64,000 bases of DNA from Kryptolebias marmoratus. Lineage: Eukaryota; Chordata; Actinopteri; Cyprinodontiformes; Rivulidae. This document shows, piece after piece, positions 35,401 to 48,600 of the stretch. The notes beneath the pieces were generated by a model. That model was not told where the DNA came from. It did not search any database and saw only the letters and a program-made list of their open reading frames with translations. A program made the translations under genes and the position numbers. The stretch is taken from assembly GCF_001649575.2 (NCBI RefSeq), contig NC_051450.1, positions 15,990,140 through 16,054,139 of the forward strand. Reading direction: 5' to 3'. Position 1 is the first letter of the stretch, and the number at the start of each line of letters is the position of its first letter.

Positions 35401-38400
35401 TCAGAACCCTCAGGTTGGGATGGTTCCTGCTGCGGTTCCTGCTGCCTCCACTCAAACACCCACTACAAGCAATTCAGTGTCGGCCCCTCCTTTACAAAGT
35501 GTCGGGGGAAAGCAGCTGGTGCACATTCTCCCTCGACCTGTCCAGCCTCAAGTAAACCATCCTCGACAGGTGAGCCAGGCGTCCTCCTCTCCACCGGTTC
35601 CTACGACCCCACAGACTATCACTGTGAATGGTCAGGTGTTTGCCCTGCAGCCCGTGAAGACCTCTGACAAATCCAGCTCTCAGGGTGGCCAGAGTACCCT
35701 CCAGCTGGTCCAGCCCACCACATCTGAGGAACCAACTACTAATGTGGCCCTCAACAGTTTAGGAGCCCTTAGTAGTCTCAACCAGAGCATATCGCAAGGC
35801 ATCCCTCTGTCTAGTCAGAGCAGCTGTCAGCCTCTTCCTGCTCCGTTATCAGCAGGACAGCAGCAGCCTCCTGCTCCAGCACCCAACTCCGGAGCCGCTC
35901 TTGTTCTACCTGCCCAGCAGCTCCAGGTCCCGTGTGTGAACCCAGTCAGCTCAGGGCAAGCGCTTAATGCGCCCAAGCCCTCGGGAAAGAAGGCCCGCGC
36001 AGTTTTAAACACAAAGAGAGTGGCAACTAAAAAGACTAAATCTGCAAAGAAGAAGGAGCTCAATCCTGCACAGGTTGCTGCTGCTCCTGTCACGCCTGCA
36101 GCTACCACAGGAGACAGCCAGACAGTTCAGGCTTCTTTATCTCAAGCTTTACAGTCGTCACCTGTCAAAGGAACAAACGTTCTCCCGACGTGCACTGCAA
36201 ACGTTACCACTGCGGAAAGCAGCGGCGGTTTAGGCTGCGTTACATCGGCACAGAACACCAAGCAGCTGATTGTGAGCAGTTCATCTAGTGGCACTGCTGT
36301 TCTTGGTCAGCCTCAGTCACAGGATAAAAGCTCTGTCAGTGCATCTCAGAGCGAGTCAGTGTTAACTCAAACCATCACTAGTAATGTCACAACTGCAGCT
36401 ACCGCCACTAAAACATCAGTCAAGCCATCAGACAGCTCAGCTTTGGTAGCTGAGAGTAAACCAGCTTCAGTTTCTGTAACCAAACCCTCAGTTCTAGATG
36501 TTAAACTGACAACTGCGAGTACAATTACTGTCACAACACAAAGTAAGTCAGCAGTCAGCGCCGCCCTTTCTAAACAAAACAAACCCATGACCAGTTCTGC
36601 AGTTGTCTCTGAGGCACGGCACACATCTGCCGGAGATTCTGGGGGTTTGACTCAAGTCTGTGCCAGCAGCGTCACCGCCACTGCACCGTCATCTTTAAAC
36701 CAGAATACCCACACGGTCTCGCAGTGCCTTTCCCAGGAATCGAAAACTCAAGACCCGCTGGCTTGCAGTAAAGCAGAGTCCCAGCCCGCTGCATTGTCCT
36801 CTGTATCCACAGCTGCAGCACTGTCCTCGCCCGCAGCAGGTTATTCTGCTTCCCACGGCGCCGTCGCAGCCTCCGCAACGAGTTCGGAGCTTAGGAAAAA
36901 GGCCGCTGCTCCAAGAGCTCCACTGCAGCACCCTGAGGTCACCATGTCCCAGCCGTCTTCGTGCCATCCTGCAGAAGTGAAGCCGCCTCAGGCAGCAAGA
37001 GTTGACAGCGGCGCTCAAGGCGAGAGGCATTCCTCGTCATCGGAGAAGGAGAGCTTCGTGGCAGTGACTTCTGAGGCTCCGTCAAGGAAAGACTTTGCAT
37101 TACCTCAGCCGGTGTACACCAACCTGGATGATCAGTCTTTGGAGAACCCCATGACGTCCAGCAGGCAGACCGACTCCCCCACGGCCGCAGGGGCTGGGAG
37201 CGGGCGAGGATTCTCTGTGGCGTCCATGCTTCCCCAGGGCCAGAGCATCGCTGGGTCCTCTGGCTCCTTCGGAACATTTACATTCACTTCTGAGCAGGCG
37301 GAGATCCTGGCCATGGCTATTCTGGAGCAGGACAGTCCTGGAAGGAGGAGCGGCAGCTGCTCTGGGGACAACAACTCCTCGACCAATGCCACATGGGACT
37401 CCCCCAAACTCCCACCGGTGTCTACAAGCAAAGACAGAGGCTCAGCTGGGCAGCAAGCTAAAATGACCAAGCCCATGGACCCAGGACCGGTTACACACGC
37501 TGAGATGTCTGTCAGAGGACAGACTGGGGAGGGGTCTGTCAGTAGGCCAAATGGAAGCAGACATCCCCAAAATATTTCCTACTCCCAGCCTCAGCCTGTT
37601 CCCCAGGCCCAGAGCTCGGCACAGACTGGGACAGTGGCCAGCCTCAGCGTGAATAACCTGATCAGGCCCAGCTCCAGCCACCAGCCCTATCCCAGCTCCC
37701 CCAGTCTTGCTGCTCAGCAGGGCTCGGTCTCCTCCCCGGTGGGCACCTCGGCTCATATGTCCCAAGCCTCAAACAAGTCCCTCTCGCCCTGTTCAGGTCC
37801 CGGCCATGTAGCCGAGTACACCACCTTAAAGACTTCATCAATAAGGACTCAGGCTGGAAATGTTGTGGCCGAGCGACAAGTGAAGATCATCTCCAAAAGG
37901 CAGGCCCAGGAAGAAGTTATGCTGAACACAGGAAAACGACCCAAACCCTGCCCCCCGCCAGTCAATCCTGTTAGCCACATGGATGTGAAAGCACCAGAGC
38001 ACAGTCAGATGATGGTGCCACAGCTGCCGTCCACCTCCTCCGCTGTCCTGACAAGGATCAGTTCAGAAAGCGGAGGCCCTCTCTTCTCCACAAACTCCTT
38101 TATGAGTGCAGCGGTGCGTCCCTTGGAGGGCCACTGCCCACCTCAAGGGCCTCCGGAGCAGAACCAGTCAGGGGTGCTTAAAGTGCCTCAGGGTCACCCG
38201 CAGCATATTGTAGGCCAGCCTGGGCAGCATCTGGGAGGGAACCTTTACATGAAGCAGCAGCAAGAGCAACAGAGGCACCATCTGTACCATTTGCAGCACC
38301 ACTTGTCGCAGCCGGACCCTGCACAGCGCCATTCCCTACACCAGAGGGCGCTGCAGCAGCAGCAGCAGGAGCAACAACAGAAGAAACGAGGGATCGTCAG

Positions 38401-41314
38401 AGGCGGTCAGACCGGCTCACCTGCCGGGCTGCAACAGAAGCATCACCTGGAAAAGCCTGGAATTCAGCAGCATTCCCATCAGCAGCAGCAGCAGCATCAA
38501 CAGCAAACCCAGCAGCATCCGCAGCAGTCCCACCAACAATCACAGCAGCATCAACAACCGACGCAACACCAAGCATCTCATCCACAACAGCACCAACAAC
38601 ACCAACAGCCTCCCCCCCAGGCACAGCATCAGCAGCAGCAGCAGCAGCTACAGCAGCAGCAGCAGCAGAGCGCTCACTCCAGACACCCACAGCATCTGCA
38701 GCAACAGATCCAGCAGCAGCAGCAGCTCTTCAGGCAACAAGAGAAAACCTGTGAAGCCCAATCAGTGGGCTCCAGGGCCCACCACAGCAGCCACATGGCC
38801 CCGCAGGACCACCTCAAGGTATGCAATGTCAGGGAGCTTTACTAAGATGTGAGCCACGTTTGTTCTGTAGAAATGGTGACAGTTTTTGTTGTGTAAGCAG
38901 TATTTAATGAAGTCACATTTCTGCAGCGTGTGTCGCCTTCTCGCAGTTTTCTTGACTTGATAGTATCTGAAATTGTGCCTTTTTATTCTTAACTGCTTGA
39001 AGGCTGTAAGGGGGGGGGGTCCTGTTTCTCTGAGTCTCACTTCTCTGCTCTCTGATTCACTCATTCAGCTTTTGCAGTCTTCCCGCTTCTTGAAGTGGTC
39101 ACAAACAGCTGGATTTGGTTCTTGTGTTTACAAAACTGTAACAATTCTCTTACGCACCTTCAATTCAGCGGAAGTTAAACACTGTTTTGGAGATGAACAG
39201 GGACATGACTAATAAAAATAAGACCGTAGCTTTACTTATGAGTTTTCTTATTGATGCTAACTCCTTTCAGGACCATTTTAGGCATTTAAAGATTTCCCTG
39301 ATACTTTTAGTCTAATTTCTAGAGAGAGTTACTAAGATTGGGGGGGGAAAAGGTATTTGATCATTTTAATCGCAGTACCTGAGTTGCCTTTCTGTGACAA
39401 GAAACAAACCTATTATCAGTTCTGTGCAGCACTTTTAATTCATTCTGTACATGTCAAAGCTGCTCAGAACTGATTGTTTCCGTGTTATTTATACATTTTC
39501 TGTTTTGCGCCCCCCCTCAGACCGGTCAGGACCATAACGCCATGCAGAGGATGATGAGCTCCCGGAGCCTGGAGCAGCAGCTCATCTCTCCTCCCAGTAA
39601 TCCGGTGTCTCGTCCGTCCGAGCTGTCCTGCGCTCCGTCTCGTCAGGAGCGGCACCGCATCTCGGACTACTCGGCCGAGGCGCTCCTCAGCAAGAGCTCC
39701 ACGAGCGGCGAGCAGCAGCAGCAACAGCGCATAGCCCTGCACCTTCAGCCTGGCCGCGGCACCGCTCAGGAGCAGCCGGACCTCCGCGGTTACCTGGACG
39801 CGTCACGAGGGAAGGCCGGCCTTCCGCACAACCCGCAGAACCGCCTCCCGCCCGAGCATCCTGCTTCTGGCGATGTCCAGCGGGGCTCCGAGTGTCAGCC
39901 CTTCAAGGCGATGGGCGGCGGAGGGGGGGCGCACCAGCTCGGTGGTTTTGAGGCTCAAGTCTCTCGCGGGAACGAAATGGCGTCCAAGTCGGTGCCTCCC
40001 TCCCAGAGGGGCCTCCAGGGGCAGCAGCAGGGGGGGTTCAGGATGAGCGTTGGCCCCGTGACAGACGGAAGAAATCGCGGAGGCTACAGTGGAGCTCATC
40101 CTGGCCCTCAGGGAGTGCAAGTCGGGCCCGCGCTGCCCCGGGAGCAGGAAGGATGTCACCAGAGTTTCATGCAGAGCCTCCTCTCCCCCCACCTCCCTGA
40201 GCAGAACAACCACCAGCGAGCGGTGCAGTGCTGCCCCCCGGTCAGCATGGAGTACGGCTGCGTGCCTGGGAGCAGCTCAGGAGACATTCAGGCCAAGGCT
40301 TCCAGCCCGAGCGTGCCTCAGTCTCAGAAGGCCCCAGCTATGCGCCTCCCAGAGAGCAACAAGGGCCACATTCCTCAGGTCAGCAGTAATATGCACACGG
40401 GCCCCGGCGTCCGGGCGGGTCTGCCCCACCCTCCGGCTCCGCACAGCAGCTCGGAGCCCGGCCGCTCGTCGGCCATCTCCAGACCGCCTGCCGCCGTCAG
40501 CCAGCACTCTCGTCACATTCCCCGGGACGCTCAGCCCACCAAGCTGCGGCCCAGTGAGCGGCCTCGGTCGGGCGCCCTGAGGCCGACCAACCCCTTTGAG
40601 CCCGAGGGCCACCTGCCTCTGCTGAGCCGCCCACAGTCCGGAGGGGAGCCCAGACGCAGCACCATCGTGCGCTTCATGGCGGACAGCGCGCAGGTTCCCA
40701 GCGAGAACAACTTGGTATCTGAGCAGCACCTGACGCAGAACTTCGGTTTCCCCTTCATTTCAGAGGGCGGGATGAATCCTCCGCCTCCCATCAATGCAAA
40801 CTCGACTTTCATCCCTCCAGTCAGCCAGCCCAGCTCCTCCCGGACGCCGTCCCTCCTCCCCGTGGAGCCCCAGAACACTTTGCCCTCCTTCTACCCTCCT
40901 TATTCTCCAGCTGCTCACCCCAGCCTCCCCAGTGACGTCACTCTCCAGTACTTCCCCAACCAGATGTTTACGAGTCCCAGCGCAGACAAGGGCAGTGCGC
41001 CGCCGCTCAACAACCGCTTCGGCTCCATCCTCTCCCCGCCTCGGCCCGTGGGCTTCGGCCAGGCCAGCTTCCCCCTGCTCCCAGAGATGCCCCCTATGCC
41101 TTCGTCTGGGATCACCCCTCACATCTCCAGCTTCAGCCTCACCTCGCTGTTCCCAGATATCGCCGCCGGCATGCCCTCCGACGGCTCGGCCATGCCGATG
41201 TCGCCCCTGTTGTCCCTTTCCAACCCGTCGTCCGCCGACTCGGGCAAGCAGCCGAACCGCCCGGCCCACAACATCAGCCACATCCTGGGCCACGACGGCA
41301 GCTCGGCCGTCTGA
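32414..41314 (+). CDS. usf3: Basic helix-loop-helix protein USF3 (KIAA2018)
   Basis: Very large nuclear bHLH protein, the upstream transcription factor family member 3. Six coding exons: 32414-32457, 32556-32587, 33465-33547, 33644-33740, 34005-38818, 39521-41314. Total 6864 nt, 2287 aa (human about 2245, from memory). The bHLH spans about residues 18-71, with E-box contacts H23 and E27 and K31 where classic USF proteins have Arg. A leucine-rich coil follows at about 85-115. Most of the rest is low-complexity Ser/Thr/Pro/Gln sequence encoded by one 4.8 kb exon, with a Q/H-rich region at about 1500-1667. The strongly conserved tail includes NFGFPFISEGGMNPP, NTLPSFYPPYSPA, NNRFGSILSPPRPVGF and the terminal NRPAHNISHILGHDGSSAV. 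Human variants have been linked to thyroid cancer predisposition. Target genes are not evident from sequence. Confidence 0.95.
32870..33077. mobile_element. hAT-type MITE, complete (208 bases)
   Basis: Inverted ends CAGGGGTGTCAAACTCCAGG and GCGTTTGACACCCCGG flank a core with CTCCAACTCACCTGATTCAAATGG. The 8-base flanks TTCTAGAT (32862-32869) and TTCTAGAG (33078-33085) match at seven of eight positions, a clear target-site duplication. It lies in usf3 intron 2 and encodes nothing. Confidence 0.85.
38250..38745 (+). repeat. usf3: CAG/CAA repeat tract coding glutamine-rich region of USF3
   Basis: Several runs of CAG and CAA codons, broken by His, Pro and Ser codons, encode roughly residues 1500-1667. 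The longest CAG runs are at about 38631-38670. The human protein has a polyglutamine run at the same relative place. The runs are interrupted, so large expansions are less likely than in a pure tract. Confidence 0.85.
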
Positions 41315-41670
41315 ACGGTTCCCTTCAGTGTTGAAGAGAAGCACCTAACTTATTGTTCACATCACATTTATTCTTTTTGTGTCGGTAATTCTAATTTTCC
41401 TTTTTGTTTTCGGGAGCTCGATGACGTGAGCCGTCTTCAGAACATTAATTTAAAACTGACACGAGTTGCGCAAAAGAAAGTTTAAGTTCAGAACTTGAAT
41501 TGTTTGTATTTCGAATCATAAAGAAGCCTTCTGCACATTTACTAATGTAACTTACTAACTTATCAGGTTGTACTGTACAGAATCCTTTTTGTTTTGAGAG
41601 GCTATTTTGTAAATATTAATGTTTCATATCAAAATTGCTAGATTATGTATTTGTAAATACAGAATTGATA

Positions 41671-41676
41671 AATAAA
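41671..41676 (+). terminator. usf3: usf3 polyadenylation signal
   Basis: AATAAA about 360 bases past the usf3 stop, in GATAAATAAAGTTTATAAGG, followed by a T-rich stretch. It is the first good signal downstream of the gene. Confidence 0.65.
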
Positions 41677-42615
41677 GTTTATAAGGAGACGTTTGTATTT
41701 AACTCCAGCTGGAGGATCGTCTTTGCTTTTACAAGAAAACAGATGATAGAGGAAAAAAAAAGACAAATCGATTTCATAAGATTTTATTTACATGCAATCG
41801 TGCTCCAGCTCGTGCAGCGGCGGGAACGGCTGCGCTGCACGGGATTTATTTTAAAGAAACTGTAGATTCAGGATCTCCTTCATTTCGATCAGACTAATAC
41901 TTCTTGCACTGATGAGCGATGAAGAGCGAGGAGGGGGGGATAATACTAACACACCAGTCACAGCACCCTCTACTGGCAGTCATTTGGTAACCAGCGCAGG
42001 AGTAAACACAAGTGGCTGCAGTATAAAGTTCAGCTTATTGATGACTCAGCTAGTTTTCCAGAATCTCTCCCACTCAGTGATAAAAAAACAAACTCAAAAT
42101 AAATATCTGTACAATATATATATAATATATATATAATCTCTTGTACACTACTGAAACAATGATTTATGTTGCATACACTTGTTAATAGTTTGTTAATGAT
42201 GAGCAATGCATAATACGTTCGTGTTACTGCTATACAAAGTAAAATAAAAACAGATTTCTCTCGAGAACATAACGGCAGCACCTTCGTAGCGACAGCATCA
42301 GATTGATGGAAATGGTCCCTTTGTTTCTGTTGTGCATAAAGCTAAGTCAAAAGGGCCAAAAAGGATGGATATTTCTGAGCGGAGGGGAAAGCGCTGACAA
42401 CGGAGGAAGACTAAACGGCTCAGCTTTGAGTTAAAATGAAGAACTGGGCGTGAAATGAGCAGACGGGTGAATTAAAAGTCCTCTTGAATATGAAAAGAAC
42501 CATATATACAGAACAATCAGACACTTATGTACAAAAGCATAAATATATAAATATCTCTGATACAAAAATAAATATTTTTCTCTCGTTTCCCCCCCTCTGG
42601 TCACTTAAGAGTCTC
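41677..42615. other. Convergent 3' region between usf3 and boc
   Basis: This is mostly the presumed boc 3' UTR on the minus strand. It is AT-rich with TATATA stretches near 42112-42138. No open frame with coding character is present. Confidence 0.5.
41783..41788 (-). terminator. boc: Candidate boc polyadenylation signal
   Basis: AATAAA on the minus strand, about 830 bases past the boc stop and only about 110 bases from the oppositely oriented usf3 signal. Another minus-strand AATAAA lies near 41845-41850. Which is used cannot be told from sequence. Confidence 0.4.
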
Positions 42616-45600
42616 TTATGCGTCTGCAGTGCCGGCCGACCCGTCGTCCTCCATAGGCACTTCATTCGGGAGGACGGTCACTTCCTGAATCGGGTCTCGG
42701 GGCGGTTGTGTCGCAGTCGCTGAGGACGATGTGAAAATGTTGTCTTTTAAAGACATTAGATGAAGAGGTTCGGGTTCTGGGGAAAAGGAAAAATCAAAGT
42801 CATCTTTAACTTCCAACTTTTAAGTAACAAAGAGAATGATATTTATGTTTCCTCTCATTTTTCGAGATTCTTATAATCATCAATGTGTGTATTTTTTTTT
42901 GTTTTGTCATCATTTGGTAAAACCGTAGTCGGTGAAGTAACCGCACATACTCCGAGTTCTGTCCTGTTCTCCGTCTCCGCCGAAGAACCTGGCGTCGCCG
43001 CCGGGCTGGCAGGGAGACGCCGGAAGCTGAGGGGTGACGTCGTTGGGAGAGCAGCAGGTCTGATTGTGATCGGCGCCACTGAGGACAACAAAAACAAACA
43101 TGATGAGCTGAAGCTTGGGATTATTTTCTGTCAGAGACTCTAGAGAAAGTCCATCAAAAAAATTTATTTATATCAACAAAGGAGTTGAGCTAAACCTCAG
43201 CTGTTTTGGTCTCTTTGCTGCTTAAATTACTAACCAATCATTTCAACACTAGCTAAAGGGATAGTTCCGATGTTTTGAAGTGAGTTCTGTGGAAAGGTAA
43301 CCAATAATATCACATTATGTGGCTATTTGCAAGTCAAACAGCAGCAGCAGCTAGCTGTAGTCCTTGCGGTGCAGCCTGGGGACTCTAACTGCAGGAATAA
43401 AATCAAATAATCCTTGAATGAAACGATAAACCTTTGAGATTGCTGCCATCTCAAAGCAACCGTGGTCTCAGACTAGCCGTTAGCTCGTCTTTTCGGTCAG
43501 AAATGAACCATTTCTCCAAACTCGTTTAAAGACGTATCTATAACAGGTAAGATGTTTGTTGTTAAGAACCTTTTCACAGAACTCCACTCCACAGAGACTC
43601 ACTGTCTTTATTCAGTTTGCTACGGTTTCTATGACATTTTGCTTCCCGGTTTTCTTGATTATCAGTAGAACTTTTTACTGATGTTTCTTCATGAAATTAG
43701 TCTGTTTTTGTAAAACATACCCGGTGGAGTAGTGGTAGACAGGCAGATGTCCATTTGACATAGTCTGCGGCAGAAGTGAGTCACACTCCATCTCACAGTC
43801 CACCTCGTCCTGGAAAAATAAAAATAAAATTCACAAATGTGTTTAGCTTATTCAACAAAAACTCAAAAAGAAAAACAAAAGCGGATCTTTACCTGCTGCA
43901 TTCCTGGCAGGCAGTCCTTGGGGTGGTGAGCTTTGCCGTTCTGAACGTATTCCCCGTTAGCCGGGTAAACGCCGTGTGGAGCCGCCATGTGCGCGTCCAG
44001 CGGACAGTGTCCGACCAGGGCGAGTCCCTGGAGAGGGACCATCGTGTACTGGCAGGAAGACACTGGAGCAGCCACAGCGGGGAAACACAAGTCTGATGTT
44101 TGCTCTGCGATGAAGATAAAAAATAAAAAGGGATTACACACACGTAGAGGGAAAAGAGGTGAAACCCTGCCGAGGCTGAAGGAGCTCTGAGGAACACTCA
44201 CTCTGTTTGGCCCAGGCTCTCCAGAGGCAGAAGGGTATGAAGGCAACGATGATGAAGACAAAGGCTCCCAGGACAATACCAACTATCAGGTAGGGGAGGT
44301 CGCCGGGGCGAGGCACAAGCACACTGTGGCCCCCGATCCCTGAGTCCGGGGCCTCTGACGGCACAGGCCAATGGGGATTGAGACGAGCTGAAGGAACCAA
44401 GAGTGGAAGAGTCAGATTCTCTGAATGCGCGTTTGAAACAAAACCCGGGCCTCCGACCTCCTCACCTTTCGTTTCAAGGATCACCACGTTGCCGAACTCG
44501 CTCTCTCCTTTCTCGTTAAAGCTCTGCATCTTGATGTCGTAGGCGGTTTCCGGCTGCAGGTCGGTGATGGAGTGCCAGTATCGATCTCCCTCCACCACAT
44601 CCTTCTTGTAGTCGCTGTCATTATCGCTGTCTGTGGGCCGGTAGTAGATGTAGAAACCGTAGATGGGTGTGTTGTTTACAGGGGTGTACTGTTGAGGGAG
44701 AAATAAATTAGGTTAACAATCCCAACTAGACGAGAATGCCCCACATTTCCGACCTGCGGACACCTACCGTCCATTTCAGGATGATGGTGGTCTCATTGAT
44801 TGCCTCGTTGTAGGTGATGTAGGGTCCGTCTACTGGACGTTCATGCGTTCTCCCACCCACCACGGTGTAGGCCTTCGAGGGAGCACTGGGAGGACTGGAA
44901 CCGATTACGTTCACTGCGACCACACGGAACTTATAAGACGTACCTACACGGGGAGGGAGAAACATTAATGATCGGCGTCTCGGGGCTGCAGACTCCAACT
45001 TCAACTTAAAAGCTCACTCATTAAGTTGTTTTCCTTTTCTGAGCAAACGTTACATTAACTTTAACATAGTTATGTTCTGATTAATGGCAGCAATCACTGA
45101 AATGACTCTAACAACACTCATTATGGTGATAAATTTACAGTTTGTGGGAATGTAATTATGCAGAGGATCGTCACTCTAATTATACGGAACAACATCCTAT
45201 AACCCCCCCCCCCAACCCCAGCAGCTCGGAGCAACTATGTTTTAAATTGTATGTTCTGACCTTTCTCCAGGCCCGTGATTTCCACAGACAGTCTCGACGG
45301 AGGAATGTTCTCCACCGCCGTCACCCAGTCCTCCCCTGCCCTCTTCACCTTCTTGTACTCCACCCGATACGACTGGATGGGGAAGCCGCGGTTGCCCCGG
45401 GGAATCCAAGTCACGTACGCCGACGTCTCGGTGTCCGTGGAGACGGTGGGCTTATCGGGAGCCTCGGGAGCTGCAGGGGCAAGAGGTGGTGTCGGATAAA
45501 CCTCAACAACAACGGGCGTGAATTAAAAAAAACAGCGACAACAACGTAACCTCAATGTGCCAAACCCCTTTCAGGACTTACTGGGAGCTCATCCTTCAGG

Positions 45601-48600
45601 GACAGAAGTGCGAGAGAGAGTGAGAGCTGTTAGTCAGAAGTCGAGTGACTCCGAAATCAGATATTATTAGTCTTGTTAATCGGAGGATTCGTTGCGGCAA
45701 CAGAAAATACACAGGAGTGCTTACGGGACAGCTTTGTTGACGGGACAGCGGGAGGTTTCGGTGGGTCGTGGTGAACTTTGCGATCTACAGACAAAAGATA
45801 AACAAAAAGTTTAAATTTCAGAAATATGCTTGTAGTTTTCTGTACTAAAGAACCAGGAGGCTGTATCAGTTGATGTAAATCTTTAAACAGATCATTTAAA
45901 CATCCTACATGAGGTCAATCTTTAAAAAGATTGTTAAGACTTTTTAAAGTAGGGTTCTGAGATATCTCTCTAAGTACAGCAGTGGGACTTTTGCTGTTGA
46001 GTATTTGTGTCGCTGTTGATGGACAAATGTCTGAATGCTTTCTGTCCGTGTCGTACTTTTGCCAGTTCTGAAGGTCATCATGGCCGGCTGTCCCAGGCCC
46101 GCACAGTTCTTGGCAGCCATCTCCACTTCGTACAGGCTGTCCGGCTGTAGTTTGGTCAGAGTCAGTTTATGGAGAGAGCCTAAGATGGTCCGGGTGGTCC
46201 AGTCTCCCAGAAGGTCTCCTTCCTGAGAGGTGGAAAAAAAAAAGGACTTGGTTACTTTAAAGAAACCCAGGCAAGATGTAACTTATTTAACAAAATAAGA
46301 CCCAGTGTGGCTTTACTTTTCTGTATTTGATGATATACTCCAGCACGGGGGCTCCTCGCCCGTGCCGAGGCCTCCAGGTGAGCTCGTAGGAGTCAGCCCT
46401 GCCCGTGCGCGGCTGACTGAGAATAATGGGGGCGTCTGCGGGCAAAATCTGTCCCGGCACCTCCGAGCAGTCCATGGGCAGCATGGCGCCGGTAGCCCCG
46501 GGCCTCACAGGAGGCTGCTCCTTCAGCACCTTGTCTGGGCTGAGAGGGCGATAGATGGAGGGCAGCGTCCTCCCAGATGAAACCCCTACAAAAACCACAC
46601 ACGATCAGATCTACAAGCCACCAAACAGGAGGACGAAACCCGTATGTCAGTGCTGATCCACAGCTACTTACCAGTTGACACCGTTACGAGGCGAACGGAG
46701 GCTTGCGAGCTGCCCACCCCGTTCTCCGCCATGCACTGGTACAGGCCGTCGTCCTGAGGGCCCACGTTAAAGATGCGCAGCGCCCGCGAGGTGAGCCGGT
46801 GGTGGGGCGACGGCGCCAGGGGCTGGGCGTTGTGGAGCCACATCACGGAGGGAGTGGGCTTACCGCGGACCTGGCAGGTGAAGCGCACCGTCTCGCCGTG
46901 CACGGCCTCCTGCTGCTGCAGCTCCACGGTCACCTGAGGGGGCTCTGCAGGAGGGAACCGACAGGCGGGAGCGCATTAGTGTTTGCACAGCTGATCGCGA
47001 CTATGTGCTGCGCTAAAAACTCGAGACAAAAAGGCTTTTCAGTTTTTAAAATCAGAGCAAAAACACAAACGCAAGCATGTGTGTGTGTGCAAAAATATTC
47101 AATGTGTAGAGCTAGGCAGGCCAGCCAGTTGATGGTTGGCTGCTTGTGAATAGGAGGGGGGGGGCAGAACTCATTACAGCTACAGCAGCACTCAAACTTT
47201 AATTAAAACCAGCTGCTGAGAGACAAGCCCAAAACACATTTACACAAACACACAAGCACACACACACACACACACACACACGCAAAATCACTGTAAAAAC
47301 AGTCATCCATAACCTAGACACATTCAATCAAGTCCTGCTACAGAACAGAGAGCCCTGTCTCCACTGTGTCGTCTCTGCTTAAACACACACCACTACTTCA
47401 ACGCTAAACAGGAGACAAAATAACCGTCAAATCCATGACTCAGACAGAAAGGGGTAAAGTAAGCAAAGTGTCCGATATGAAAAGCCTTTCCAGAAATTGA
47501 ATCGATTGGTTGAAACGTTTGATGCCGTTCGACTTCCTCACCAAACACTTGCACGTCGTACAGCACGGTGGTGAAGCCGGCCGAGCCGATGCCGTTGTCC
47601 GCTCGGCACACGTAAGTGCCGGAGTCGCCTTCGCCCACCGCGTCGATCAGCAGGTTGCTGAGCAAAAAGTGCGTGTTGTTATGGAAGCGCAGGTCCTGGC
47701 CGTCTTTGGCCCACGTGACCCGCGGCGTGGGGATGCCACTGGCCACGCACTCCAGCACCAGCCGCTGGCCTTTGGTCACCATGATGGAGCGCGGCGCCGG
47801 CGGGTAGATGATGCGGGCCGCTTCCGAGGTGGAGCCTGGAAGAGACGAGGACGGTCGGGATGTGGATGTTGGCGAGGCTCCTTTTGTTTGCAAAATTAAA
47901 AACAGATGACAGCGAAGCTAAATCAAGTCTGCTTTCCACTTTTATCTCCGACTTTGAAGATTCAAAAGCACGAACTGTGAATGTCAGCATGTGTGACTAA
48001 ATATGTGCTGGCAAGATCAAATGATAAAAGGTCAAACTAGATGGATTTATGAAAGACACGTGCGCAACACGTGTACAGTGTAGGCCGCAAAGTCTAAAGT
48101 TATGTTTAAAGTGATAATTCAGATCTTTTGAAGTTGCGTTTCGTTGCAGATCGCTCTTTGAATCACCTTTTATTATTAATATTTTTGCCAGAATAACCAA
48201 AACTGAGGTCATTCAACCTGTTATCTACAACAGGTAAAATATTAATTGTTCATAACCTTTTCAGAAAACCCCACCCTTTTGTTTTAGCGTTGGAGGTGAT
48301 GACTCACGGCGAATGCGCAGACGATCGGTGGACGCGGAGGTTTTGACCTCCTGAGTGACAGGGTTGTAGGCCGCACACTTGTACGGCCCCTCGTCGTCCC
48401 GCGTGGCATTGGCTATCTGCAAGTTCCCCGATGGCATGATGAGGTAGTTTCCTGCAGGAGAGAAAACGTGTAGGAGTGAGAGGAGCCCAACAACAAAAAC
48501 GGTCAGGGTCTACAGAGTTGTTCAGAAACTTTACGAAATACAACTATGAGCAAAAAAAGGGGCCTGGGAAAAATCCAGTCCACGTAGCAAAATTTAGCTT

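Noticed and set aside
34640..41344. Many open frames of 90-270 codons on both strands inside usf3
   Set aside because: They are shadows of the long GC-rich, repetitive usf3 exons in other frames.
45588..45600. Possible 12-base microexon in boc between the small linker exon and the second FN-III exon
   Set aside because: It has AG and GTAAGT borders, but in the required phase it creates a TGA stop. Skipping it gives the expected PPEAPDKP junction.
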